From contig CAUYUJ010003980.1 of NCBI GenBank assembly GCA_963575745.1, positions 486,143 through 550,142 of the forward strand: a DNA stretch of 64,000 nt. The letters run 5' to 3'. Positions within the stretch are counted from its first letter, which is position 1, and every line of letters begins with the position of its first letter. The notes under the pieces were generated by a model that saw only the letters and a program-made list of their open reading frames with translations, made no database searches and had not been told where the DNA came from. Source of the stretch: Prorocentrum cordatum (taxonomy: Eukaryota > Sar > Dinophyceae > Prorocentrales > Prorocentraceae). A program made the translations under genes and the position numbers. This document shows positions 1-8,941 of the stretch, piece after piece.

Positions 1-159
1 TTACCGCTCAACGGTGGTTGCCAGGGGGCTGAGGGCCGAAGAAACCCGACGAACCCCACCAATACTTAAAATAAAGCCTCTCCGCCGAAACGACTGGGTC
101 GTTCGGTCGGCGCCATCACTACTCGGTCGTATGGCCTGCGTCTTCACTCGCTCGTTGTA

Positions 160-657
160 CTAGAGGAACCGCGAGTGTGAAGGCGGAGCCAGAGGTCTCG
201 GAGTCGAAGACGACGAGCCTGCCTTTTGTCCAGCTGTCCAATGAGGCGCAGCTGAATTGCCTCCCTCGCGAGTGCCAGCGTATGGAGCTGGCCGGACGTT
301 CTTGGACTTGTCCTTGTTCTTGGCGTACCCCTTGCCTTCCTCTCTCGGGAAGTAGTAGTTGTAGTTGTTCAGGAATACAAAGTGCCACACACGACTCTGG
401 TTTTCTCTGGGATACTTCGAGTATATCATGTCACGGTGAACCCAGTATCCCTGCAACCCAGTCGGCGTGTACTTCGTGTAGTGGATCGCGGGGCCGTAGT
501 CGCCATCATCGCGCCGGCAGCCATGGCCCCGGCGCGCGCGCGCGCGCGGACATCGACCGATCCCACGTGTCCCCGTCAGAAGAACGTCTCGGAAATTCCT
601 CTCCCGCCGATGCGGTTTGACCGCCGGCGGAGTAAGGAAACTCAGTGGTGTCATCAT
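160..657 (-). CDS. Hypothetical tail segment of the accessory region
   Basis: This open frame of 165 codons is in the same phase as the frame at 712-1284 and is separated from it by stops. Its middle part is rich in Tyr, Trp and Asn, with motifs such as GYWVHRD, HFVFLNNYNYYFP and KGYAKNKDKSK that look protein-like, whereas the first 50 residues are Arg-rich and overlap a CG-dinucleotide run at 532-549. I do not recognise a family. It may be the C-terminal end of the accessory polyprotein of the minus-strand retroelement. Confidence 0.35.
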   Translation of the reverse strand: MMTPLSFLTPPAVKPHRRERNFRDVLLTGTRGIGRCPRARARRGHGCRRDDGDYGPAIHYTKYTPTGLQGYWVHRDMIYSKYPRENQSRVWHFVFLNNYNYYFPREEGKGYAKNKDKSKNVRPAPYAGTREGGNSAAPHWTAGQKAGSSSSTPRPLAPPSHSRFL

Positions 658-711
658 TGGCGATCGTCTTGGACGTTGGGCCGCCTAGGCGGGGCAGGTG
701 GAACCGGGCGA

Positions 712-1284
712 CTAGCAAGGCTTGGCCTTGCTGGCGCGGCAGGAGCCCCTTTCCGAACCGGCTGGGCCGTCGGAGGGGTCTTCAGCGGCTCCTTCCTCGC
801 GAAGACGCATTTCATGCTGCAACCTCGCATATCTCACAATACCCCTCGCAGCAGTAGCCACAGAGGCACCGTGCTTCCCACGGGCAGCGCGAAAGGGGCC
901 TTCGTCGCTGTCCTGATCCTCTGTAGATTTCACGAATGGGTATAAGAAAAAGACAGCTTCTTGCAACTTCACGCCCTGGCGACGAATCTCAGTACGACGC
1001 TGTTCACCCAGGTCGCGGGCCCACGCCTCGATGAGGTCGTCCGTTTCGACAGCCGCACGAATACGGCGATCGAGCGCGTAGGCGTCGGCGCGGCGCTGTT
1101 CAGTGTCATGCCCGTCGGCTTTGTCGCGAGTGTAGAGCCCATGCGTGGGATATGCGATGTAATACCCCTCGGCAAGAAAACAACTGATGAGCTCGCGGAC
1201 AATCACAAACACACGCATGACACGAAGGCCCAATTCGAACTCTTCAACAAGAATCTTCCAATTCCGCACAATGGCCTGTCGCAC
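712..1284 (-). pseudogene. Possible C-terminal part of a KptA/Tpt1-like domain plus linker
   Basis: The frame of 190 codons contains VFVIVRELISCFLAEGYYIA followed by YPTHGLYTRDKADGH. This resembles the end of KptA/Tpt1 RNA 2'-phosphotransferases, where a hydrophobic strand precedes a residue pattern like SxNGVxLTxG and a final GxVP. The rest (KLQEAVFFLYPFVKS and an Arg/Glu-rich segment) is unassigned. The link to KptA rests mainly on the neighbouring segments at 1352-1873; alone this would not be called. The frame ends in a hairpin-motif-rich stretch near 712-773. Pseudogene status is inferred from frame breaks on both sides. Confidence 0.35.
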
Positions 1285-1320
1285 ATCGTCAGGGACTACA
1301 TGCGTCGATTCTCCCGTTAG

Positions 1321-1340
1321 GCGCGACCTATCGGTCGCGC
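1321..1340. repeat. Perfect 8-bp-arm hairpin
   Basis: GCGCGACC-TATC-GGTCGCGC is a perfect inverted repeat with a 4-base loop. It sits between two frames of the accessory region. It resembles the dispersed hairpins of this element but has a different core. Confidence 0.7.
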
Positions 1341-1351
1341 CCGTTCACGGG

Positions 1352-1873
1352 TTATAGCACGTGTGCTCCATGACATACGGTGCAGCAACGACACCTGGCT
1401 AGGCCAGGGCCATAAGGCGCATATGTTCTCTCAATAGAGGCAACAAACGTGGAATGTCCCTGACACGCTCTGTAGAAAACGGGGACGGGACATTTAGACC
1501 GCTCGTCTGCCTAGATGGGCCAGCTCTTAAAGTCGCACCACTGCTCATGGACACTGGTGTCGCTGATGCAAGCAAGGCCATCAGGAAGCGCACCCGGGAC
1601 TTCCACGGTCCCTGGCTGCAACGCGGCTAGGCCGTGTGCAGCAAGTGCCACCGTTTGGTGCTCATACCCATCTTCATGCATTTTGTCGATTAGGTCTCCA
1701 AAATAGAGCCAACCTCCCGAAGACCTCGCGTAATCGGAACAATGTCTCGCGAGGTACGTAGCAAAATCTCCAATGCGCTTCGCAAACTCATCTATCCGAC
1801 CACTGTGGCGTCGCCAAAACTCCGCGCAGCCTAGGGCCGCCGGATTTTCTTGGTCAGAGACGCCCACAGCCAA
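1352..1873 (-). pseudogene. KptA/Tpt1-like (RNA 2'-phosphotransferase-like) segment, split over two frames
   Basis: The first frame (1511-1873) reads FATYLARHCSDYARSSGGWL then YFGDLIDKM, like the N-terminal winged helix of KptA/Tpt1 (xLRHxP...GWVxVxDLL). About 40 codons on, in another frame, 1451-1474 encodes YRACQGHS, close to the family core RANQGHS that contacts the splice-junction 2'-phosphate. Spacing and order fit one domain broken by a frameshift near 1500. Tpt1 enzymes remove a 2'-phosphate from spliced tRNA using NAD+. The assignment is by motif memory only. The Arg and His of the core are present, but the later HGT motif is not cleanly seen. A retroelement-carried copy is an inference from location. 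Confidence 0.45.
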
Positions 1874-2268
1874 CGGAGCCAGGGCCTTGAAGGCCCGAGA
1901 GGCAAATCCGCGGGGAGCGTCGTCGGAGTAGAATTCAGCACGAAGGAAATCCTTACCTGCTTCGAACTATTTACATCGAGGGCAAACTCTCCCAACAACG
2001 CAAATATGGGATCCTCGACGAGCTCTGCTATGCGTTTGAGCGTACCAAACGTCTTATCACGAAGAGCATCGACATCGGGGGGCACAGGACCAGTAGTATG
2101 AGCCTCTCGAATTCGCCGCTTCAACTGAACAGGCGTGGTCTGAATAATTCGGTTTCGCTCATTCTGCGAAAGATAAAGGTCCTTGCCCCTGAGTTTGTCA
2201 GCGTGGCCGACGGTAACCTCATTTCCGCCCTGACGGGGGGGATCTTCTGTCGGGTGAGGCTGCCGCAC
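1831..2268 (-). CDS. Hypothetical linker segment between the Pro-rich frame and the KptA-like part
   Basis: This 145-codon frame takes over from the large Pro/Ala-rich frame (2121-4661), whose own last 100 residues look out of phase. Readable parts include VGHADKLRGKDLYLSQNERN, QLKRRIREAH and TFGTLKRIAELVEDPIFALL, predicted as charged helices. After about residue 110 the frame loses protein character and the coding appearance moves to 1511-1873. It is therefore a middle piece of a longer frameshifted protein. No family recognised. Confidence 0.4.
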   Translation of the reverse strand: MRQPHPTEDPPRQGGNEVTVGHADKLRGKDLYLSQNERNRIIQTTPVQLKRRIREAHTTGPVPPDVDALRDKTFGTLKRIAELVEDPIFALLGEFALDVNSSKQVRISFVLNSTPTTLPADLPLGPSRPWLRWLWASLTKKIRRP

Positions 2269-4661
2269 ATCAGGGGAAGGCGGCAGGGTCGCTCGGCAGA
2301 AGAAGTTGGTCGCAGCAGGGCCAGACTGAAAATTATCCTCTTCAAGGAAGACAAGATGAGGGTCACCCTGATATGGAAACTCACTGAGGTCGACAAGATT
2401 TGGGCTGGCTCAAGAGACCCCAGTGTTTCTGGGACACCCGGGGCTCTGTTCGCTGGGGAAGGCTCCGCAACGTCTTGGCCGCTCGGAGCGGCGACTGGTG
2501 GGGCTGCCTTCGCAGCGGGCACAGCCTCGTCATCAGAAGAGCTGTTGACTTCCTTGGTAGGGGACGATTCTGCAACCTCGTGGGGCGCAGGACGTTTTGC
2601 GTCAACAGCATCCGAATCAACCTGCGCCGGGTCACTCTGCAATGGTGCGTTATCCGCTCTGGCTGGGCCAGGCGGAGCACTGGCAGCAGGCTGCGACTCA
2701 GGTGTCGGACTATCCGCCATCGCGGAAACCTGGGGGCCAGCCGACGGGGGAGCGGGAGCCGTATCTCGAACGTCGACGTCCATATCCTGATCAAAGTCAG
2801 GGGGGTCCGCTGCTTCGGCTGAGCCTGGCAGTGGCGCCGACGCTCCTCCAACCGCGGCTGGGCCGGGTGGAGCTTTAGGCGCATCTACCGCCGTAGCTGA
2901 GCCGGACAGAGGCGCAGGGGGAGCAGGCGCCATGTGCCCACCAATGACCGCGCCACTCTCAGTGCGAGGCTGTGAGCTCTCGCTTTCGGCGGCAATTTCA
3001 GGAGTGGGGGCGAAATCAGATTTCGTATTCTGGATATTGTCCACAACGGTGGCTGCAAATTCCTTCCACGGACCCGAGTAAGCACCTGGCTGATGCGCGT
3101 TCATGTTCTGGGTAATCTTGTATACCTTCTTAGCAGCTTCAATTTGCACATCCATTAGCTGCAAATTCTTAGGCTCGTCCTCGATCGATGGGGCCTGGGA
3201 AATAGCACGCCTCCACTGATTGAAGAAGTCACACTCATGCTTGAGCGCCTTGCGGGCACGCTCTCCGACAAAGTGACAACGCGAAACTTCTTTGATGGAC
3301 CGGACTATACTGGATGCAGCGTCATCCCCCCCTGGAGCCGGAGATTCCTCTGACGAGGGATCTCCGTCCGGCTGAGACGGGGGAGGGGCTGCAGGAGCGT
3401 CCAGCCCCGCGGTGCCTCCGGGGCGATCGGGGCCCCCATCCTCGGCGGTCCTGGCTTCCACTTCAACGGTCTCAGCCATTGCCGCGGGGCCCCCGGTCTC
3501 CGCCACCGGGCTTGCCCCAGTGCCGCCTTGGGCGGGCGGGGGAGGCCCAGGAAAAGCCTTAAACTGTGACTGCTGAGGCGCAGCCTTGGGCGCAGCGTCG
3601 GCTTGCTGAAGTCTGTAGTCGGTGAATGCTGGGCGCCGAACCCATCTCGCACTCTGAGGCGCAGGCGGAGGCGAACGGAGACGTGGCGCCCAGGTTGGCA
3701 TACTCGGAAGTGTTGGCCAAGCCTGGGGCTTAACTTCCGTCGTCCCTGCGCCTGCTGGCTTGGCCGGTGGCTGTGCAGCCGTAGGTGCTGCACTAGCGGG
3801 CCTGGCTGGTGGCCGCTCCTCAGTCGGCGCGGCGCTAGCCGACCGGGCTGATGGGCGTTCGGCTCCAGCAGCAGCGCCAGCCGTCTTGGCCGGTGGCGGC
3901 TCCGCCTTTGGAGCGGCGCTCCTCGGATCAAATGGTGGCGGAGCCTTCTTCGGCACGACGTTCGCCGGCTTAGCTGGCGGCGGGTCCCCCGTCGGCATAA
4001 CGCTCGCCGGCTTGGCCGGTGGCGGCGCCATCTTTAGCGTGGCGCCCGCCGGCCCAGCTGGCATCTGCGCCTCCCTCGGCGGAGGCGGAGGGACAACCAC
4101 GTTTGCGGCTGCGCCTGGCGGAGGGGGGGGCGCCACCTCAGCCGCGGCTGGTCCGGGCGGAGAATGGGGCACTCCCTCTGCCAGTGGCGCAGGCCGCCCC
4201 AAAGGGGGAAAATTCTCGGTGGCAAGTGAAAATGAGGCGTCGGATGGCTTGGCCGCCGGCGCCTGAGCGTGAACATTAATTGATGTTTTGTCTTTGGCCT
4301 TATCTTCATTATCTTTATTAACCCGAACAAGCGCCTTGGAATCATCCGAGGCCTCATCGTTATGCAATGGGTTGATCCTAGTCATGATGACTCCCTTGTC
4401 TTGAAACCATGGCCAAATGTCGTCAAATGCTGGGCGATATTGCCGGTATGGACTACGATCCTTCTGCCAACTGATGGGCCCCAAGCTTGGGGCCCACTTT
4501 CTCTGTGCCTCTCGGACTTGGTCCGTGGCAGCAACTCTCTGCTTGTCGCGATAACGCTCAACCCCGAAGTCTTGCTCCAGGGGCAATTTTCTTGTCTGGC
4601 GACATGTTGCAAGAAAGTGTAAGCCTGAGTGGCATGAAGGGCCGCGGGCGTCCAATGGCAC
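2121..4661 (-). CDS. Pro/Ala-rich accessory protein segment (846 codons)
   Basis: The N-terminal 100 residues are mixed and charged (RYRDKQRVAATDQVREAQ, WPWFQDKGVIM). Residues about 130-430 are a low-complexity linker of PPPAKPA, AAPTEERPPARPAS and PPPPPRE units. Many of these units coincide with GGCTTGGCCGG-type hairpins at 3755-3770, 3882-3898, 4005-4026 and elsewhere. A folded-looking helical part follows (SSIVRSIKEVSRCHFVGERA, VQIEAAKKVYKITQNMNAH), then a second acidic Pro-rich linker. The last 100 residues are probably out of phase. It lies between the ART-like and KptA-like segments on the same strand. Function unknown; it looks like a spacer between small domains. Confidence 0.5.
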   Translation of the reverse strand: MPLDARGPSCHSGLHFLATCRQTRKLPLEQDFGVERYRDKQRVAATDQVREAQRKWAPSLGPISWQKDRSPYRQYRPAFDDIWPWFQDKGVIMTRINPLHNDEASDDSKALVRVNKDNEDKAKDKTSINVHAQAPAAKPSDASFSLATENFPPLGRPAPLAEGVPHSPPGPAAAEVAPPPPPGAAANVVVPPPPPREAQMPAGPAGATLKMAPPPAKPASVMPTGDPPPAKPANVVPKKAPPPFDPRSAAPKAEPPPAKTAGAAAGAERPSARSASAAPTEERPPARPASAAPTAAQPPAKPAGAGTTEVKPQAWPTLPSMPTWAPRLRSPPPAPQSARWVRRPAFTDYRLQQADAAPKAAPQQSQFKAFPGPPPPAQGGTGASPVAETGGPAAMAETVEVEARTAEDGGPDRPGGTAGLDAPAAPPPSQPDGDPSSEESPAPGGDDAASSIVRSIKEVSRCHFVGERARKALKHECDFFNQWRRAISQAPSIEDEPKNLQLMDVQIEAAKKVYKITQNMNAHQPGAYSGPWKEFAATVVDNIQNTKSDFAPTPEIAAESESSQPRTESGAVIGGHMAPAPPAPLSGSATAVDAPKAPPGPAAVGGASAPLPGSAEAADPPDFDQDMDVDVRDTAPAPPSAGPQVSAMADSPTPESQPAASAPPGPARADNAPLQSDPAQVDSDAVDAKRPAPHEVAESSPTKEVNSSSDDEAVPAAKAAPPVAAPSGQDVAEPSPANRAPGVPETLGSLEPAQILSTSVSFHIRVTLILSSLKRIIFSLALLRPTSSAERPCRLPLMCGSLTRQKIPPVRAEMRLPSATLTNSGARTFIFRRMSETELFRPRLFS

Positions 4662-4858
4662 AAGCGAAGCTCACTTAACACCATCTGGGATGGGTCAAGT
4701 GTGCAAAACTGCGCAGGCTTGCCCCTGATGCGCAAGGGCTTTGCATAGAAAACAACCCCCGCTGTTACCCAGATGCCATCTCCAAAAGTGCCTTCTGCAA
4801 CATAATAAGTAGTGCGCGTAGAGGGATCATCAATACAAGGGAAAGAATACACTCCCAC
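4382..4858 (-). pseudogene. ADP-ribosyltransferase-like segment, second half
   Basis: This 158-codon frame begins with GVYSFPCIDDPSTRTTYYVA and continues through FGDGIWVTAGVVFYAKPLRI. Together with HGTSVTALQSILEGHQLLPS encoded just upstream (near 4900, end of the 4765-6045 frame) it gives the order HGTS, helix ending in a G-like turn, GVY, YY, beta strands. This is reminiscent of the ADP-ribosyltransferase/PARP-like fold (H-Y-[E/Q]) and of the KptA catalytic half. The third catalytic acidic residue cannot be identified. The frame change lies within 15 bases of codon GVY. Its last 60 residues overlap the better-looking frame at 2121-4661. Confidence 0.4.
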
Positions 4859-6045
4859 GTTCCCATTTTAATACTTCCGCCGTAGCGGGGATTCGATGGA
4901 AGCAACTGATGGCCCTCCAATATAGACTGGAGGGCAGTCACAGACGTACCGTGGGACTGTCTGCTCCATCCTGAGGTCGGGTCTTGGACTTCCTCAAGCT
5001 TCTCCGCCTTTGCAAAGAAAGGCAAAGTGAGCTGTGTACAGCGTGTGTTCCCCGCCTTGTGGGTCTTGGTCGACAACTTCGCCCAGTCCAGGCGATCAGC
5101 AACTGTGGCCCCAGGGTCCTCGCATGGTCGATCGGCCTTAATTGCACAGAACCGTGCCCAATTGGGAACCAGATAAGAAGGATCCAGGATAGGGGTCTTC
5201 GTAGATGTCTGCAGCATCTGGTGACCCAACCAAGCTTCTCCTGTGGCATGAATCTGGATGGTCTTGAACTCTCTGCTGCGGGGCGGATCTTCTCCGTTCG
5301 CCACCCTTGCGACACGGCCCTCCCCCCCTGGGTCGCAGCTCCCAGGCGTCATTTGTCTAGTAAGCTTGCCGCTCTTCACAGTGAACGGTCGGAAGAAATG
5401 AAAATACTGTGGGTCCGTGCTCGATGAAACACTATAGGGCAATCTCTTAATTTCCTGATACAACTGATGCACAGGCCCATCGGTTTCCCAATCAGCATTG
5501 CTGTTGGGATCACCGCCGGCTCTGGGGCGCTTGGGGAATTTCTTTCCGCCGCTGAGCTTGGTTCCCACACTGACAGGGCATTTCTTGCGGATAGCTTCCT
5601 CGGACGTTTCGCCAGGCGTCTTGGCGTCCTGTACACAAGTCACAGGGGCAAGTAGGGGCTCGCGGGGCGGCTGGGCCGCCCGCTCTGCAGTGACCTTACC
5701 CGAGGCGGCTGGGCCGCTGGGTTTGGCAACAGGCACTACCTTCGACAGCTCCTCTAACGCAGGGCGCATGTGTTGATCGTTTTGCACTCCCTCCGTAGAC
5801 AATCGGAGGCGTTCCCCTTCCGGGGGCATGCCCGGACAAAAGGGGAAACATCGCGGCAAGAAATATCGATGATCTCGCCGCGGAGAAAACTCCTCGCTTG
5901 CGTTTCCTCGCTTGAGAAAGTCAATGAACTTGTCCGAGAGCTTGGAATGAATGGCCCCGTCCCCTGATCCGTCTTGGACGGCAGGGAACTTCGCGGGGTT
6001 CAAAGGTGCCCGAAACGGACGAGTGTTGAGCGCGGACTTGGGCAC
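4765..6045 (-). CDS. Accessory protein segment carrying the HGTS motif
   Basis: The frame has 426 codons. The first 90 residues are charged (IHSKLSDKFIDFLKRGNASE). Two hairpin motifs near 5664-5720 encode the AAQPPRE and KPSGPAAS linker. The C-terminal third looks folded: VHQLYQEIKRLPYSVSSSTD, QYFHFFRPFTVKSGKL, RSREFKTIQIHATGEAWLGH, NWARFCAIKADRP, and finally HGTSVTALQSILEGHQLLPS. The HGTS segment joins the next frame (4382-4858), as described there. The last 40 residues after GGSIKMG are hydrophobic and out of phase. The product is unknown except for the ART-like end. Confidence 0.45.
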   Translation of the reverse strand: MPKSALNTRPFRAPLNPAKFPAVQDGSGDGAIHSKLSDKFIDFLKRGNASEEFSPRRDHRYFLPRCFPFCPGMPPEGERLRLSTEGVQNDQHMRPALEELSKVVPVAKPSGPAASGKVTAERAAQPPREPLLAPVTCVQDAKTPGETSEEAIRKKCPVSVGTKLSGGKKFPKRPRAGGDPNSNADWETDGPVHQLYQEIKRLPYSVSSSTDPQYFHFFRPFTVKSGKLTRQMTPGSCDPGGEGRVARVANGEDPPRSREFKTIQIHATGEAWLGHQMLQTSTKTPILDPSYLVPNWARFCAIKADRPCEDPGATVADRLDWAKLSTKTHKAGNTRCTQLTLPFFAKAEKLEEVQDPTSGWSRQSHGTSVTALQSILEGHQLLPSNPRYGGSIKMGTWECILSLVLMIPLRALLIMLQKALLEMASG

Positions 6046-6145
6046 GTTGTTCTCAGTGGGGCCCCGCTCTTGCCAGTGCCTGACCAGCTCTTTGAGGGTA
6101 GCCTCCTCTGCCGTGCGCCCGTCGTCTCGTCTCTTCGCCGATGGA

Positions 6146-6493
6146 TTACCCCCCCGGAACGGCTGGGCCGCCGGAGGGTTGGCAAACTAACAGAGCAGCA
6201 AGCTTCGCAGCCTTTAACATATGCTCTGTGAACATCTCGGCCGCCTCACCGCTCACCACGCGTCCGTCTCTGTCTATCTGGCAATCACTATGCTCTGACA
6301 GAGAATGGCAAGAGTCACCGGCCGGGTGCCGCGACTTGCGGTAAAGGCATGCACCGCCACGAATCATGATGCGCGGGCATATCCCCGCGGCCTTGTAGTC
6401 CTCAATCCGACGGTTCATTCGAGCTCGGACAAGGGTGGCGACGTCGTCCCACATAGGGTCAATATCGCAACCTCCATCCGGGGGCTTCAACAC
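6146..6493 (-). CDS. Hypothetical segment, continuation of the 6487-7011 frame
   Basis: This 115-codon frame overlaps the upstream frame by a few bases and continues its protein-like character: PPDGGCDIDPMWDDVATLVR, RMNRRIEDYKAAGICPRIMI, GEAAEMFTEHMLKAAKLAAL. It ends in a hairpin motif at 6157-6176 encoding QPSGGPAVPGG. No family recognised. It is probably one domain together with the 6487-7011 frame, broken by a frameshift near 6490. Confidence 0.4.
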   Translation of the reverse strand: MLKPPDGGCDIDPMWDDVATLVRARMNRRIEDYKAAGICPRIMIRGGACLYRKSRHPAGDSCHSLSEHSDCQIDRDGRVVSGEAAEMFTEHMLKAAKLAALLVCQPSGGPAVPGG

Positions 6494-7011
6494 CTGTGGT
6501 CTCCTCCAATGTACAAAATCTCGATCGCACCATCAGGCGAACGCTTAACCGCGTCGTCTATGATGCGATCACCTGTCTCGAGCATCACTCGGAGGGCTCC
6601 AGCGAGTAGCGGCGGGTCTTCATTCCGCTTCCCTTCGACGCGAAAGCCAAGCAAATTATATATCGACTGATCGGCAATATCATTAAAGGACCAGAAGATA
6701 AACCGCACTGGGGTATGGACCCCTTTCACGTAATGCTTGTGCCGGGGGCCCGACCAACTGTGCGACTGGGCGGCTTCCTGAAGGTCGGGGCCTTTGCAGC
6801 CGCCCGTAACTTTGGCAGATATGCCATGAACAAGTTCGCGCATGCAATGTTGGACATGGCTTGACGTGACCTTCTGTCCGGCCGCCGTTTTGAACGAGAC
6901 CGTAGAATCAGAAACGGGATGAACATAGCAAGACCCAAAATTGTACTTCTTGTGTTGCATCATGCACAAAGGGTGGAACAAGTCCGTAGGAGGTTTTCCG
7001 GTCGTCATCAT
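6487..7011 (-). CDS. Hypothetical accessory domain segment
   Basis: This 174-codon frame contains HKKYNFGSCYVHPVSD, HVQHCMRELVHGISAKVTGG, VKGVHTPVRFIFWSFNDIAD, ALRVMLETGDRIIDDAVKRS and GAIEILYIGGDH, an alternation of strands and helices that looks like a folded globular domain. The His and Cys residues in its first half show no standard zinc-finger spacing. I do not recognise the family. It sits downstream of the Gly/Pro-rich frame of the same element. Confidence 0.4.
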   Translation of the reverse strand: MMTTGKPPTDLFHPLCMMQHKKYNFGSCYVHPVSDSTVSFKTAAGQKVTSSHVQHCMRELVHGISAKVTGGCKGPDLQEAAQSHSWSGPRHKHYVKGVHTPVRFIFWSFNDIADQSIYNLLGFRVEGKRNEDPPLLAGALRVMLETGDRIIDDAVKRSPDGAIEILYIGGDHRC

Positions 7012-7054
7012 GGCCGCAATGTCCTCGCCAACAGATGGGGCCCATGAGTGCCCA

Positions 7055-8494
7055 TTATGGCGGGCATGACAAATTGCCCGTCCAGGCCTTCAACCGAGGA
7101 TCTGTCATCTCAACATAAACCTGAATAATCTCGGACACGCGGACCTCCCACTCACGCGTGGGCGGTTTGACGCCCTCGGCGAACTCACCCTTGTGCCCAT
7201 GGTAGTCAAGGACGTTCCAGGGACCACGCCCAAGGTAGGGCGGGCCCTTTCCTCCGTCATCGACTTCTATTGGCCCCGGGCCAGGGGGCCCACCTCCGCC
7301 GCCGCCCCCAGGGAGGCCACCAGAGGGCGGAGGATTCCTTGTGGGAGAGCCACCTGAGCCGGACGGGGCACCTCCACCACCGGCTGGGCCAGGGGGAGAA
7401 CCACTGCCCGCCCCGCCCTGGGCTTGGCCGGGCGGGGCAGCTGGACTTGAGGCCGACCCGGCGGATGGTCCGCCGGCCGCCTGCCGACCAGGTCCTCGAT
7501 TGTCTAAAGGCTTCTGTGGCATAGAGCCAACCGATGGAAGCGACGTCGCAATGTTCGCTTGATTGCTGGCCGAGCCGACTGAGTCGGCCGGCAGCTCCTC
7601 TCTCAAGCTTAGCCATTTCGGCGCCTTGACCGGGCCCTCCTCTTTGTCTTTGGAAGGCCCCTCTGAGAGCGCCCCAAGCTCCAGCTGCTCAAGATCTGCT
7701 GGCATAAGTGGCTTTTCGCCAGCAATGACTGGGTCGCGCTGCCCAGCCTCGGTCTCAATGACTGGCAGAGAGCGCGGCTTCTCAGTCGAACCAACACTCC
7801 CTCCAAGACCAGCACTCGCGAGCCATGCTTGGAAGTCGTAGGGGCGCGACCACCGAGGAGTTGCCGTGCGCCAGGCCACAGCCTGCTCGGGAGAAGACTG
7901 AAAATAACTGGCTCTGGCTGACTCGGTTACGGTTAGAGCCTCCTCGACCACATGCACTAGCATGTAGAGGCGGCCCTTAACAACAGGCAGGGCAAACATA
8001 GCACCCCATCCGCCCCCAGCGGCTTGGCCGCGGGGCGGGGAGTGCGCGGAGGGGCCCCAAATGTTCAACCAAACGATGGGAGAGCCTTCCGTCTTGTCGC
8101 CCACCACTGGGACACTTGCGAAGTCACCGATTCTCGTCACGCGCCGCTTGGCTGGGCCAGCGGCGGGACCTACGACCTCTCCCTTCTCGAGAGTGCGGAC
8201 GCAATGTCCGGCCTCCCCTGGCGCTCTCGTGTATAGCTTGCAAACCAATTTGGTGACCTCATCAGGGTATGACTGAAAATAAGTACCCTCAAGAATCTGG
8301 TCAACCTTAGGAGGGGCGCAATCGAAACGGCACGTGGCTTTTCTATCGAATGTCGTCCAATGGGTGACCCACGGGTCCTGCAAGACACGAGAAAACAGAC
8401 GCTCAAATATTGTCTGTGAGTTGGCGGCTAAGTCTTCCTTTAACGCGGTAACGACTTGGTCGTTCCGCGAATGCAAGATATCGCGCCGCCACAT
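7055..8494 (-). CDS. Accessory protein with globular N-terminus and Gly/Pro-rich linker
   Basis: The frame has 479 codons and is in phase with the preceding frame (8504-8941), from which one TGA separates it. Residues about 1-260 look folded: SQTIFERLFSRVLQDPWVTH, FDCAPPKVDQILEGTYFQSY, AMFALPVVKGRLYMLVHVVE. Residues about 310-410 are a Gly/Pro/Ser linker with several hairpin motifs (7377-7436). The end, WEVRVSEIIQVYVEMTDPRL, is again folded in appearance. No family recognised. The arrangement of small domains joined by Pro/Gly linkers is the same as in its neighbours. Confidence 0.45.
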   Translation of the reverse strand: MWRRDILHSRNDQVVTALKEDLAANSQTIFERLFSRVLQDPWVTHWTTFDRKATCRFDCAPPKVDQILEGTYFQSYPDEVTKLVCKLYTRAPGEAGHCVRTLEKGEVVGPAAGPAKRRVTRIGDFASVPVVGDKTEGSPIVWLNIWGPSAHSPPRGQAAGGGWGAMFALPVVKGRLYMLVHVVEEALTVTESARASYFQSSPEQAVAWRTATPRWSRPYDFQAWLASAGLGGSVGSTEKPRSLPVIETEAGQRDPVIAGEKPLMPADLEQLELGALSEGPSKDKEEGPVKAPKWLSLREELPADSVGSASNQANIATSLPSVGSMPQKPLDNRGPGRQAAGGPSAGSASSPAAPPGQAQGGAGSGSPPGPAGGGGAPSGSGGSPTRNPPPSGGLPGGGGGGGPPGPGPIEVDDGGKGPPYLGRGPWNVLDYHGHKGEFAEGVKPPTREWEVRVSEIIQVYVEMTDPRLKAWTGNLSCPP

Positions 8495-8503
8495 CGCGTT
8501 GCG

Positions 8504-8941
8504 TCAGCTCCACCCCTTTTTGCGCAGGAGAGAGGCGCCCATTGCATGGCTAGGCCTGGACCGTTCGGTCTTGTCGGGCCAACAGCGAAAGACAGGTTGC
8601 TCCTCGTGGGCACTGTGCTTCCCACGAGAGGAGGCGGCTGTCTTCTTGGCAGGCGTGTCGTCGTCAGCAACAGCCGGAGCAGCTCTCTTGCGAGCTGCAA
8701 TCTCCGCTGCGCGAACTTCAGCGCCACCTTCCATTTCGATGTCAGCGTCCATCGTAACGTCGCCGGGGCTAAATGGATCAGGCATGCTCCCAGCCGGCTG
8801 GGCCGACGGGATAGCACCCCCATTCGGCCGGGCCGATGGGGGCGCCTTTTGGTCCGCATTGGGGGGGGGCCTGTCCTTTTGACCCAGCTCGGGCTTCATC
8901 GCCATCGGGCAAGTCCGAGGCGGGTTCATGCATGAAATCAT
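8504..8941 (-). CDS. Short charged linker segment
   Basis: This 145-codon frame has a Pro-rich start containing two hairpin motifs (8792-8840), then an acidic/basic low-complexity part (DVTMDADIEMEGGAEVRAAE, AARKRAAPAVADDDTPAKKT). It looks like a disordered linker between the methyltransferase-like module and the 7055-8494 segment. It ends at a TGA, after which the same phase stays open into the next frame. Confidence 0.4.
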   Translation of the reverse strand: MISCMNPPRTCPMAMKPELGQKDRPPPNADQKAPPSARPNGGAIPSAQPAGSMPDPFSPGDVTMDADIEMEGGAEVRAAEIAARKRAAPAVADDDTPAKKTAASSRGKHSAHEEQPVFRCWPDKTERSRPSHAMGASLLRKKGWS

